DNA from: Paragonimus westermani
Lineage: Eukaryota > Platyhelminthes > Trematoda > Plagiorchiida > Troglotrematidae
Length of the DNA: 64,000 nt
Direction of reading: 5' to 3'
NCBI GenBank assembly: GCA_008508345.1
Contig: QNGE01000930.1
Span: 76,030-140,029, forward strand
A program made the position numbers and the translations under genes. Below are positions 25,049 to 35,615 of the stretch, piece by piece (the first letter of the stretch is position 1; each line of letters opens with the position of its first letter). Under the pieces are notes generated by a model. It saw only the letters and a program-made list of their open reading frames with translations, was not told the DNA's origin and searched no databases.

Positions 25049-27424
25049 TTGGGCAAGTGACTGTCACTGAATTTGGGCATATAAGAAATGCTGAGGCCCA
25101 TATTTAAATGCGATAATGTGTGTGGTGGCCATCAAATTCATTATTTCACAAATGAACGTGACATGTACCCAGATCCAAACATTCGGCGACCATGGAAGTA
25201 AGCTCGGTCGGCTGCTCATTAGAGTGTGGAGTGATCCACCGATTTTAAGGTAAACAAACGAACGATTCCGTGAATCGAATTCTGCTGGTTGCTAGGTTGT
25301 TTTAATTCGTTTGACTATTCATTCCGATAAGCAACCGAATTGTTGCAGCCTTGTTTTGGTCCGTTATTCTCTCACTGGCATTCTAAACTGTCAGTACTCC
25401 GTTTTGGAAACTGTGTGCATGATTCTGATTGGCCAAGGCAACTAACCACCCTCGGTCGTCATGGCTACGGGAAGCATCGGTAGCCACAGCACTGGTACCG
25501 TGTAAAGACGAAACAGAACAGTTGTAGTGCCTGACTGTTTCAGATACACAACAGAAAATAGTCTTTCAGCGTAACTATTGGTTATACTTCTATTTTAATA
25601 TGAAATCGTTGATCCCTTAGAATGTCAGGATACGATAGCTCGCGGACCAACACAATAGGTTCAATTTACTGTACTGTCAAGTGGAAAATAAAAGGCAATT
25701 CATAGCCAACTGAAAACCACATGCGTCAATCTAGTACATGAATATTATTCACAATCAAACAACTAATCTACGTAGAGGAATACACAGAGGCAGCTACGGT
25801 AACGTGATCAATAATAAATCACAAAATGAACTGATGATGTAAGCCGGAATGAGTGAGCGACTAATTTGTCTTAATTTACGTTTGTTCTGGATGCGTTTGG
25901 GGATGTTCATTGAAAAGAGTGTAGTAAGAAGTGAGAAATTTATCACTTTAAGGAATGTGATTTTTGTAGGGTACGAACTTGTCAGTTAGTATGAAAACCA
26001 TTGAGTTCGCATGCTTTTCATTTCGAAACACGTCACTTACTTCGGTCAGATATTCCGCTTTGATGGGTTTACCAGCTACTAGTTCCCATGGTGAAAGCTA
26101 GTCAGTCTGCAGAACAAAGAAGAAAAATATACTTTGGGCGTTTTGTTTTTTACATGGACTTGTGATGAGTTATAGGAAACTCGATGAAAGAAGGAATTTC
26201 TGACAGCTGCATACTGTCCGAAATATGTAACGTCCAGTCTGCAGTACGGTTTCGTCAAACCAGTCACTTTCAGTGCCCGGGCAAGTGAGTTTATCTAAGT
26301 TCAGTTTATTCCGCCTACCTGTTTTTCTGTGGGGTGGAGGAGACGGATTAAAACAACCACTTTCCTTGAACGTTCTATATTCCTGTCCCTTCAAGACAAA
26401 ATCATCTAGTCGATTTAAGGTTCGCTCGCAAGCTATGGCAGCAAGCATTTTGAGAGCAAGTTATGCAAGCAATTAGTAGTAGTGCTCATTACTTTGAACA
26501 ATCCGGATCTCAACAGCACTAGCGGTCTGTAGAATCGGACTATCGACCCATGAGCGATTAACAGAATGGTTATACAAACGGTTATCCCGCAATTCAAACG
26601 TTAGTTATATACGAGACAGCAGACTTGAGTTAACATTCCTGCCTGTTGCACATTCTCCCCATCAATTGTGGTGGAAGCTCGTATGCTTGCAGGATAACTC
26701 AGAACAGGAGTAGTCGGTTACACCCGTCACTCCTTATGAAACGTGTTTTTCGTCGTAACCGAAATGACAAAAAGCAGGACCAACAAATAAGAAATTCGCA
26801 CACAGTGATCTAACTGTAGCCTACTGAATACTAACGCAGGTCGGAATTTCAAACTAATAAATGAACAGACGTCTGTAAACAAAGTTATCAGTTACTAATC
26901 CTAGCGTTTCCCAAAAACTGGGAAGTTGACTGAACAGCACTCCCGCTAACAAAGTGATGCTCACACCGCACGTACGAAAACCCGTAGAATCAGAATTTTA
27001 TTGTCCGGTCGACAGCGTTTTCAGTGCAGACCAACAGGTATCGGGAAATTGGATAGCAGATACCTGAAGTGACGTGCGATGATACAAGTCAAGATAAATT
27101 TGGCGTTTCTCGCCGGTCAGATTCAGAAATCTATTGAAATCTATTGAAGATATAAATATATGATTGTGACATCATTCACAAATGATCGTGCCTGTCACAC
27201 TTATGTAGATTTCTGGTTATATAAACCAAATTCCCTACTATCAACCAGCAATCAGAATATCATTCAACAAGTTAATAATTTTCGTAATTTAAACTTGAAA
27301 ACAAGTTCGGTCGTTGGGCCATACGTTGGAGCTACCAGAAGATTTATTTTGTCGAGCAATCTGAACGTTACTCGCCAGTGAATATGGTTAAGCGTTCGCA
27401 TGTGATAATTCAATCATATTTGAT
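25049..27424. other. No gene recognised; CLIC 5' flank
   Basis: Contains the presumptive CLIC promoter side but no TATA or initiator that I can defend. Open frames at 26079-26476 overlap each other on both strands and show no motifs. Confidence 0.4.
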
Positions 27425-27595
27425 CGCGACCTTCGCAGTCAGACAAACTTTCCAGCCAGCCGGTGTCTTTCAAAAAGAAGCACTAGACTCGAGTTTCGCT
27501 CTCATTAGAGCTCGTCAGTAGTGCATATCCTTGCCACGNGAGGCTGGCTGGAAAGTCAATCTGAATGCGAACGCTGCGATCAAATGTGGGTGATG
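27425..27595 (-). repeat. SINE core rebuilt as an inverted repeat (foldback, MITE-like)
   Basis: The left arm GACCTTCGCAGTCAGAC plus CTTTCCAGCCAGCC is mirrored by GGCTGGCTGGAAAG plus TCTGAATGCGAACG on the right, with GATCGC/GCGATC outside; arms are about 40-55 bases. Between them, read on the minus strand, lies the SINE core GGATATGCACTACTGACG, AGCTCTAATGAGAGCG, AAACTCGAGTCTAGTGC. In other copies GGCTGGCT is only the 3' tail; here an inverted tail replaces the tRNA head. One base (27539) is ambiguous. Confidence 0.7.
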
Positions 27596-27639
27596 TTGAA
27601 CCTGAAAACAAACCCTAACTTCCGACCACTCATCAGTAA

Positions 27640-27805
27640 TTCAGTCATACATAGTGTCAGGTAAGTGGTTGGTGGTCAGGACTGTTGCTTCATAAAAGCG
27701 CGGCCGTAGTTCTGGTCCCGGCTTTAGCCAACATACGCACAGCTGATGAGCTGCAACAAGTGCAAAACTTAAATCAAGTGAGTTTTTCGAAGGGGATCGG
27801 TCAAA
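27640..27805 (+). repeat. tRNA-derived SINE copy with recognisable head
   Basis: The head reads GGTGGTCAGGACTGTTGC, then GTAGTTCTGGTCCCGGC as a degraded B-box, then ACATACGCACAGCTGATGAG and AAGTGCAAAACTTAAATC of the core. It lies only about 45 bases from the foldback version on the opposite strand. Confidence 0.5.
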
Positions 27806-28137
27806 AAGTCTAGAGCAAGGTAAGAGCTAACATTCAATATCAGTGATGTTCAAGTTGTAACAATTCATCATCAGTTGTTGATGACCAAGCAGATCCAGAA
27901 TTTGTGGGTGTCACTATTTGAACATGACTGAATTGAATCCTTCTAAGTATAGCCAGGTGATAACCTCAGTCAGACTTACAAACCACTTACTGTTGTAAGT
28001 TAGTATGCTGACTACCTTGTTTATTTTCCTTGTTTGCGCATCGTCCGTAATCACTGCGTCCATAGGTACAGCTGAACGGCGAAAGCGTGGCTGTTTCATA
28101 TCCCATATCCTTCGCGAATATCGGATGGAATACTCAC
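27806..28137. other. No gene recognised
   Basis: Short spacer. The minus-strand frame of the candidate exon at 28138-28211 continues open to 27914, but the GTGAGT donor makes most of that extension intronic if the exon is real. Confidence 0.35.
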
Positions 28138-28211
28138 CATCAAGACAGTAAATTTGGCAATAATGAGGCAAATCTTTCGCGGTCATTCGCATGTATCGGT
28201 TGATCCGAACT
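28138..28211 (-). CDS. Candidate internal exon of an unidentified gene
   Basis: On the minus strand a 74-base stretch lies between CAAAATAG and GTGAGTAT. It reads, with one base of split codon at each end, VRINRYMRMTAKDLPHYC then QIYCLDG. The composition and even residue mix look protein-like and the donor is strong; the acceptor has a weak pyrimidine tract. I do not recognise the family, and no neighbouring exon of matching phase was found. It could be chance. Confidence 0.28.
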
Positions 28212-28965
28212 CTATTTTGATAGAAATTCCATTAAATACAATTTGTTTTTGATGAGGTGTGGGAACAGGTAGAAGATTTGCCCAGAAAAGTCATTTGAGG
28301 AGAGAAACGCATTGTGGCATGTAAAATAACCGTTAGAATGATTCAAGTTGTGAGAACGATTTGAACACCTGACTTACACCAACTTGCGTACGGTCTTGGT
28401 CATGTTTAGTCAGTGTTAGTGAGTGGGGTACTCTTAGGTGGTCACACAACTAGGATAAAATAACGTTCATATAAAATCACTTCCAGAGACTGAGATGCAA
28501 CTCACACCTTCGTGTTTGTGCCGAACTTGTAAAATGTGGTCAGCAGTAAAACAATTTATGTTGATGACATTGCTGAACGAGTGAGCCATGGGGGCGTGCC
28601 CGGAAAAAGTGCTACGGCAAATACATTTGATCTGCTTGTAGACTGGTGCCACCATAATTCACACAGAAATTGTTGGTACATTTCCGCGCTTCGGCAGAGG
28701 ACTGAAATCGTTTTCGAGCGGTTCATTTTCATTAAGTGATATGATTGTTAAAACGCAATCTAGCATGACTTCTGAGTAATGGAAGATATAACGAATTTGT
28801 GCTGAATTCCAACATACAAAGGACACAATGAGATATACATTGAACCCAGATGGAATTGGATCGACCCAAGTTATAACTATAATGACCTATCACAAAACAG
28901 GGTTGTTATTTACTGATAAATGGTGTGGTAGATCTGACAGTTTTAGAGGAAACGCCAAACCACTC
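28212..28965. other. No gene recognised
   Basis: A stretch near 28840-28870 faintly resembles the tRNA-block repeat B-box end (GGAATTGGATCGACCC) and might be the decayed minus half of a palindrome whose plus half follows. This is not certain. Confidence 0.3.
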
Positions 28966-28969
28966 GCCA

Positions 28970-29240
28970 ACAATGCGATTTCAATGATCATCGGTGGCGT
29001 TATCAGATTCCAGCTTGAACTGATAGAGAAACCCTGCTTGGGCAGTTAGGTTGATCGTCTGGTATACTCCAAATGAGACAGTGGTTTAGGTGTGTAACTG
29101 AGTCCGAGTGTGAAATTCCTAAGCTTTCGACGTGACTTTGCAGTTCATCCTGTAAAGCACCTACCAAGTCTGACATGATGTATCCGTGGCTAGTTCGAAT
29201 CCAGCCAGGAGTTTTTGCAATTGGGTTCCCCAAAGTGTTG
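28970..29240 (+). repeat. tRNA-block repeat unit, plus orientation
   Basis: Runs CAATGCGATTTCAATGATC, TCGGTGGCGTTATCAGATTC, TTGAACTGATAGAGAAACCC, GAGACAGTGGTTTAGG, AACTGAGTCCGAGTGTGAAA, a decayed A-box side, GGCTAGTTCGAATCCAGCC (B-box) and TTTTTGCAATTGGGTTCCC. It aligns along its full length with the reverse complement of the unit at 32206-32490. Open frames on both strands here are repeat, not genes. Confidence 0.7.
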
Positions 29241-30002
29241 GTAATGACAACAAACACTAGCGAACTGACCTTGACGATGAACTGTTTCATGCTAACTGAC
29301 TCATCTGAATTTCTGAAGAAAACAGACCTCCTAATCCGACAGTTGCAACAAGCTGTCTATTTTTGGGGCCATACTATGGAGCGTTAATACGAAAAAATTC
29401 ACGGCTCGAACTCTGGAACAATACTTCGACTTGGGGAGAGACAAGAAACGTGGTAGAAGTGTGTTTCCAAGGGAGTCAATTCAAATAACTTGAGTAGGTT
29501 TATCTAACTGCAACCGGGATTTTGTCATCTACATTTCTATCTCTATCAAACAAAAACGAGGAAAGTTCAGAATTTTTGTCGCGAAATGACATTTCGGGAA
29601 CATAATGTTTATTGAACTAAATTGTTTGTCGATTCGGAATACGAAACTAATGTGACAACCTATACCTCGGCAACTGTCAATACGAAGTCTTGATAGGGAT
29701 AACCTCGGAAAGCCATTCTAGTTGCATCTAATTTTAGCGTGCGAAATTGATAAGATATGTGTTATTAAATGTGGCGAAACTGGTGACAACTATGGTTGTC
29801 AACTTGTGATGTAGCTGCGTCAGCCAAGGAGCCTATGTATACCTGACTGTCAATACTGCGTTGTTGAGTTGACGAGCCAAGGACGGATGAGCGGTCACCC
29901 AGGTATCCAACGAATGTAGTTGCTGAAAGCAGGTTATCCACAATTCCATTGCTTTGAGAGAAGCAACTCTGAGTGAGTTTAGTTCTGGCTTTTAATCTAC
30001 AG
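29241..30002. other. No gene recognised
   Basis: No coding relic, RNA or matched repeat could be supported here. Confidence 0.4.
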
Positions 30003-30193
30003 CAGATCGTCGTTCGAACTCAGACATCAGATTGTTTTTTCGTTATCATCTGAGAAACTCACGTGTAAACAACGACGACGAAAAAGAGTGCTGTTCATTC
30101 GTAAGTGAACAAGACAGTCTCAGAGTTCTTGGATCAGTGATCAAAACAACAATCTTCATGACAGAGCTTGATGCAAGCGTTGGAGTTCTTCAG
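30003..30193 (+). CDS. Candidate exon or LINE relic, unidentified
   Basis: An open stretch of 63 codons, without a Met start, lies between AATCTACAG and a CAG|GTAAAA donor. It reads ADRRSNSDIRLFFRYHL, later EQDSLRVLGSVIKTTIF and TELDASVGVLQ. The RVLGSVI block faintly resembles the YLGSxI region of LINE polymerases, and the DNA just downstream can be read as RRCKAVLSLLTRIYRGLF. It may therefore be a worn LINE rather than a host exon. Confidence 0.22.
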
Positions 30194-31895
30194 GTAAAAT
30201 AAGCAGAAGGCGTTGTAAGGCTGTCCTTAGTTTGCTCACCAGAATATATAGAGGACTATTTCATCGATTACGAACATATCCAGCGCCTTTGAAAGCAAAT
30301 GAAGACATGTCCTTTGACCAACTTGGTAGACATCTATACTCATTAGGGAGATAAAGCTGCTCCATCCCCGTGGTCTTGATGCATAAGAACTTTATTTGTA
30401 TGACTTTCTAGCGAGCGAAGCGTGCATTGGCAAGAAGATCAATGACAACTGTATACTGTTGGTTTGGTTCAAACTTTTAGCATCCTGTGGGGGGTGAATT
30501 GGCCTTGTTCGACTGCCTACGGAATACAAACCATTAAGTGTTACGTTTGCTGTTTAAGAAGAACGTAGTTATCTAGCAAGACAATGTATCACGTCACATG
30601 CAGCGTTACGACAGTGTGACTCTTACCTAGTGAAGTAAATATTTTATCGGTCCTGTAGTAGTGCAGATTCAAGCCCGATAGAGGATCTATAGTCTGTATC
30701 CGCTAGCCAAATGTACAAACACCTTTTGTGGTTACCTTGAAGTGTTCTTTGAAGAAAGGATAGGCTAGTTATGTGAATCTCTCGAAAATGCCATCCCAGC
30801 GTTCTAGCCTTGAAGAAACAGGTTTCACTGGAGTCATCACAAGAACACATACCGAAATGGTTCTATGGTTCCACTGCGGTGATTTTGTGACTTCCAGTTA
30901 AAGAACTAATTGGGTTCTAAACAGATCATTTGTGCCGGGAAATTCCCATAAGATCAGAAGTGAAGATGTGGCGGACAAATTTTTTCGAGAATTCTCTCTG
31001 AAGTCAATACAACAACACACTAACTCACTGACTTAATCTCCTCTGACCCACAATCGATCAAGCCCACAATTTGGAAGTGACTGCGTAACTGATAACAAAC
31101 AAGCTATCCACAACTTCTGTTAACCCTTATTCAAACTCACCCCAGCTACACAGGCGTCATCAAGACATATCACGAGAAAACCGGCAAAATCAAGAGGTGA
31201 CTGTTAACGAGTAAAACCTACTGTTAGACTTCACAAAATTATTAGTTAGGTTCAAACCGGACGATCAGAGTAAAATGTTTATGTGGGACCTTATGGTTTT
31301 TCAGCTTGTTTCACGACGTTTGCTTGAAAAAAATTATCAAGAACATTTGTTTGCCACATCGTAAATTTTGATCATATGGGAATTTTCCGACAGTTACATA
31401 AATGCAAAGACTCACTGATCATCGAAGAGATTAACGTATATACTAGCTTCAGCAGCAGGCTTGCTGGGATGGATGTTATGATCGGAGCAAACAGTGTTAG
31501 ACGGTTTAACATTGAAAGAACGCCAAGGTTTTGAGATAACTGTGGGTAAAATAGTATACAAACGGACAATAAAGAAGCGGTCAAACCTTAAGCGGAGAAG
31601 TATGTCAGTGATTCGTTCAAGGTCCTGCTTGATGATATTTTGGCTGAAAAATTATCGTTATGACCCAAGTTTTGTTGCCCAAGCCGTAAGGATGGTCAAT
31701 TATGGGTTGAAGTCCAAGTTATGAATCTCTTCAACCAAGCGCTTCACCTATGTCCCTCGTCTGATACTGATCTTGAGTAATTTTAGTCTGAGTTAGCCAT
31801 TAGTTGTCACAAATGTCGTCAATCGATTGTATACCATAAAAATTCGATAACCCGAAGAAATTCGGATGCCATCAGAATTTTGTGTACACGTGTTG
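30194..31895. other. No gene recognised
   Basis: The last few hundred bases before the Penelope-like fragment (31720-31895) probably belong to that element (a LFNQALHLCPSSDTDLE reading near 31730) but are too eroded to bound. Confidence 0.4.
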
Positions 31896-31897
31896 GT

Positions 31898-32183
31898 ATC
31901 CTACTCACTCGGCCAGACAGGAGCACCGAGGGTGTGGTTCTGAGCAAATCTGATTATCGCAAAGAGTGCTACCGATACTTACAGATGCCAGCAAATTCAG
32001 GAAGGCAGAGCACAAGATGGACCACAGGGAGTTTTTGAAAAACAAATTACTTATTCATTGAGGCGATTAATGCAGATGAGACGTATCATCCGAGCGCAAG
32101 GTGACCAGAGGAAACCAAACAGATCTATCACCCTAAGTTTATACAGACTACCTAAGTCTCATGGAAGTATTCCCAGTGAGTAG
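31898..32183 (+). mobile_element. Penelope-like element, 5' part of reverse transcriptase (broken)
   Basis: Reading LTRPDRSTEGVVLSKSDYRK (from 31904) corresponds to the conserved LTRADKGNGVVILNKxDY type block of Penelope-like elements. After a frame change, IIRAQGDQRKPNRS and SLYRLPKSHGSIPSE correspond to the (Y)GLPKIHKPG block. The reading stops at 32181, just where the conserved PxRPIVS segment should follow. That segment's continuation is found at 34.4 kb. Frame changes and stops show it is inactive. Confidence 0.65.
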
Positions 32184-32205
32184 TTTGGCAGATTTATGAC
32201 TTTAG

Positions 32206-32715
32206 ATGGGACCCAATTGTGAAAAGTTAGGGCTTCATATGGATTCGAACCAGCCACAGAAACAACATGCGCAAACGCAGCAAGCGTTGTACCAGCTGAG
32301 CTACGTTGTCACACCAGGAGCTCGGAAACTTCACACTTGTACTCGGTTACCAACTCGTACCACTGTCTCATACGGAATCCACCAAATGATTGAGGGATCG
32401 ACTGCCCCGGCAGGGTTTATCAAGCAGTTCACAATGGAATCCATCAACGCCAATGTCCAGCATAGAAATTGTATTGCTAACCAGTAGATCAGCAGATTTT
32501 CTATGCTTGGACATTTTTTGCTCAGCATTGGCGTTGTTGGATTCTATATAAGTCAGTCGAACGGATGTGTAACAGAGTCCAAGTGTGAAGTTTCCGAGCT
32601 CCTCGTGTGACAACGTAGCTCAGCTGGTACAGCGCTTGCTGCGTCTGCGCATGTTTTTTATGTGGCTGATTCGAATCCATACGAAGTCCTGACTTTTCAC
32701 AGTTGGGTTTCATAT
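32206..32715. repeat. Palindromic tRNA-block repeat, best-preserved copy
   Basis: The left arm (32206 onward) and right arm (about 32570-32715) are reverse complements at about 90 percent over 140 bases. In the right arm, reading plus, the order is GTCCAAGTGTGAAGTTTCCG, AGCTCCTCGTGTGACAACG, TAGCTCAGCTGG (A-box), ATGTGGCTGATTCGAATCC (B-box) and CTTTTCACAGTTGGGTTTC. A-box to B-box spacing is about 40 bases, longer than in ordinary tRNA genes. The left unit also has a 3' extension to about 32490 (ACAATGGAATCCATCAACGC, GAAATTGTATTGCTAACC); in the right unit part of that segment is deleted. The T-stem does not pair well, so neither arm is a working tRNA gene. Confidence 0.85.
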
Positions 32716-34230
32716 AAAATTCGTAAAATTAGTTGTTAATTCAGACTGGTACTTGACGTATGTAATTCATGCACCCTTCCGCGGCATAAACGACCTGGAA
32801 TTATCAGAAGTTATCGTTCTCTCGACAGTGACATTACTAATCGTCCACGACTTTCTCCTACTGTTTCATCCTCTATTTCTTCTGCTTTCCATGTGCCTTC
32901 GGACGACAATTGTTTTCTGAGGCCAAGACAACTAGTAAACATTGGCGCCTTCAACGTCCGCACTCACCGACAAGTCGGCCAGCAAGCTGCTCTGGCAAGT
33001 ACTGTCTCAAGTCTGGAGCTTGATGTGTGTTGTGTGTCGGGGACGCGAGTCCACGATTCTAGCATAATTATCCATTTGAGCTCACATCTAGATAGCTGTG
33101 GAGCCAAGCGCTTCTCTCTCAGGGTTTCTGATGATACCGAAGCTGAATCTCTCGGTCAAGCTGGAGTGGGAATCGCACTAAGTTCCCGAGCAGAGCAATG
33201 TTTGCTCGATTAAATCTCAGTGAACAGTCGCTTGTGTGCTGTCAGACTCGGACCATGCTGTTGTGCGTGTCCGTTTCGTTTTGTCATTTGCCCAGAGGAC
33301 TAACGCTCGTAAAAGCAATGTGCTTAACTGGCATTCGAGCGATGGGGATGTAAATAACGCTTACCAAAAGGCGTTGGTAAAGAATTTACCCAGTTCGAGT
33401 CAGGTGGATGATCCTAATAAACACGGAACAAATCGCTGGAGCTACGAAAGCATGCTCTGAACAGGTATTCTTCGAAGGATCTGTTCAGTTTCGACAGAAT
33501 TGAATTTCCGTCAGGTCGGTAAATCTTATGAAAAAGCATCGTTCTATCCCGCCTGGTTCTGAATATGATGACGCCTGTCGAGAACTTAAACGCAAGCTGA
33601 CTAAATGCTTGTACAAAGACCGTGAGCACTACTTGGTCCAACAATCGAAAGAGATGGAAGAGGCTTTTCTCCCTGCTCCGTGGTTGTACTGACCGTCAAG
33701 TTGGTGTAAGTGAGACCATATGTGAAAAAGATGGTTCACTTATCATTAGCCAGTCGCACCGGCTCGACAGGTGGGCTGAACATTTTGACGAACAGTTCAG
33801 TTGGTCTCAACCAGATCATGTGGACGGCAGGACTCGATTGGTCACCTATTGCATTCTAGACGGCCCTCCGTCGGAAACAGAAGTGCTCCTAGAGCTCAAG
33901 TTATGGAAGCGTAATAAGGCTCCTGGACCAGACCTCCTCTCTCCTCCTCTTTTCAAGGATGGTGGAGTGAGGTTGCTGTCAGAACTGCTGCTTCATGACT
34001 GGGGCATTTCTACCCCTACTTTCTTTATTGCAGGTAATCCGCTGGAGACTGTGGACAGTTCCACATACTTGGGTAGCACTATCTCATCAGCCTGTAATAT
34101 TGCTGATGTGATACCAGCGAGGATAGCAAAGGCACGAGTTGCCTCCGCCAAACTGCGTCATCTGTGGCGTCGGAAAGACGTTCGGTTGTCGCTGAAAGGA
34201 AGGGTCTATAATGCTTGTGTGCGTTCCATT

Positions 34231-34287
34231 NNNNNNNNNNNNNNNNNNNNNNNNNNNNNNNNNNNNNNNNNNNNNNNNNNNNNNNNN
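34231..34287. other. Assembly gap (57 N)
   Basis: A run of unknown bases between the RTE-like coding sequence and the TGA array. True length may differ. Frames translated across it as runs of one residue are artefacts. Confidence 0.95.
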
Positions 34288-34387
<100 letters not shown>

Positions 34388-34725
34388 ATGTAGTTCATCT
34401 TGTCATGCAACTGCCAATCGTTTAATGGAAATACTGTGTCCTATACGATGGGAATTTCTTCTACACCTTTTCCGGCGACACTTCTGACTTTGTGGATTCT
34501 GTGTGAAATATTAATGTTAGACATCGACACATGAATTTTCTGGATGTAATTTCGCTATTCACGAATTTACCGTTGGTAAGGGCAATTACCGTTTTGTGTG
34601 GTCAGATGAGGCAAGTGGAAAAATTATGCGGACTGCAAAAATTAGACCAAACGGGATTACTTTTGCATGCACCCTCAATGTTCACTTCGTGTTTGGCGAC
34701 ACAACTGACCTCCTACTGAGTTGTG
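34388..34725 (+). mobile_element. Penelope-like element, middle part of reverse transcriptase (broken)
   Basis: Readings are SSCHATANRLMEILCPIRWE, then SDFVDSV and NINVRHRHMNFLDVISLFTN LPLVRAI, then NVHFVFGDT. These match the Penelope-like succession of the RPIVS block, the HS-RDTxDFV segment, the FDVxSLFTNVPL motif A and the NxFxFxG block. A stop and frame changes are present. This continues the fragment that ends at 32183. Confidence 0.72.
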
Positions 34726-35505
34726 AACGGCTAGAACTTTATAGTTTGAACTACTAATTGTTACACAGTAACCACATTTTTAGTGTAAATTATATTCTGT
34801 CTTTTGAAGGGTTAGCTCTACAGGAATGCTGCGTCGTCTAATGCTTTGTTGATGATTCAGGAAATAACGGTAACCCTCAATATCCATGATTTTTGGTGAT
34901 AAATTCAGTAGTTGCGTCGAGAAGCGATACTCCAGAGACTAGTAAAACCGATCGAGTAGGGGCTTAGACTTCAAGAGTAGGGTGAATATTTGTGCTTATA
35001 TTAGTTCCGTAGCAGATTCCTCCTTATGTGACACATTAGAAAAGGTCAAATTGCGCATCTAAGGTTACTGTAAGACCAGTTTGTCTTTATTTGTGATACA
35101 AACGCCAGGCAGTTAATACGTGCTTACCTTTCCCAATGAATTCGATATGGTGTGATTGTAACATTAATGCGGAGGGAGATCGCAGCAATAACTCCCGATT
35201 AGACCACTTAGGGATGTGGTTATCTTCCAATTTACATGATGGGCGGAATAGTTTGGGGATGGTTTGTTGTTTGTACTGATCACTAAAACAACTGCCAACT
35301 AAGAATTGCCGGTAGTTGACGCTGCCAAACGTTCTTTTCGCAGGCTGACCTAGGGTGAGACAAATGAGTTAGATAGTAAAAACGCACATTACAAGTAGTT
35401 TTGTTAAACTGTCTGTTGGCTTCTAATTTACCTCCACTCAAGTTATAGCCAAGATCATCTAAAAAACACGGGTCCTGTCAGAAACATACCTGAAACACGG
35501 TGTGA
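34726..35505. other. No gene recognised
   Basis: Possibly the eroded continuation of the Penelope-like element, but its VAMGSPLGP block cannot be seen. Confidence 0.35.
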
Positions 35506-35507
35506 AA

Positions 35508-35615
35508 ATCGAGGGAGAGGTCCCCAAATGTTGTGTTTCGAAACACCTGAAGGTAATAGGGTTTGGCGAGAAACTAATGAGTGCTTCCGAGATTGTTAGT
35601 CACGGACGCCAAAGA
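35508..35615 (-). repeat. Possible LTR end and primer-binding site, diverged copy A
   Basis: On the minus strand GTTTCTCGCCAAACCC, TATTACCTTCAGG and CACAACA are followed by TTTGGGGACC. This matches the sequence at 39.36-39.47 kb at roughly 70 percent over about 95 bases. TGGTGACC in the other copy equals the first eight bases of a site complementary to tRNA-Trp, the primer known for CsRn1-type Ty3/gypsy elements. Adjacent gag sequence was not recognised. Confidence 0.38.

Noticed and set aside
28828..29290. Small secreted protein on the minus strand (signal-like MKQFIVKVSSLVFVVI start) and a plus frame opposite
   Set aside because: Most of the frame lies in a tRNA-block repeat unit that is present elsewhere in decayed form; the hydrophobic start is probably chance.
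32206..32713. Similar proteins encoded on both strands (QHAQTQQALYQLSYVVT)
   Set aside because: They are translations of the two arms of the palindromic repeat.
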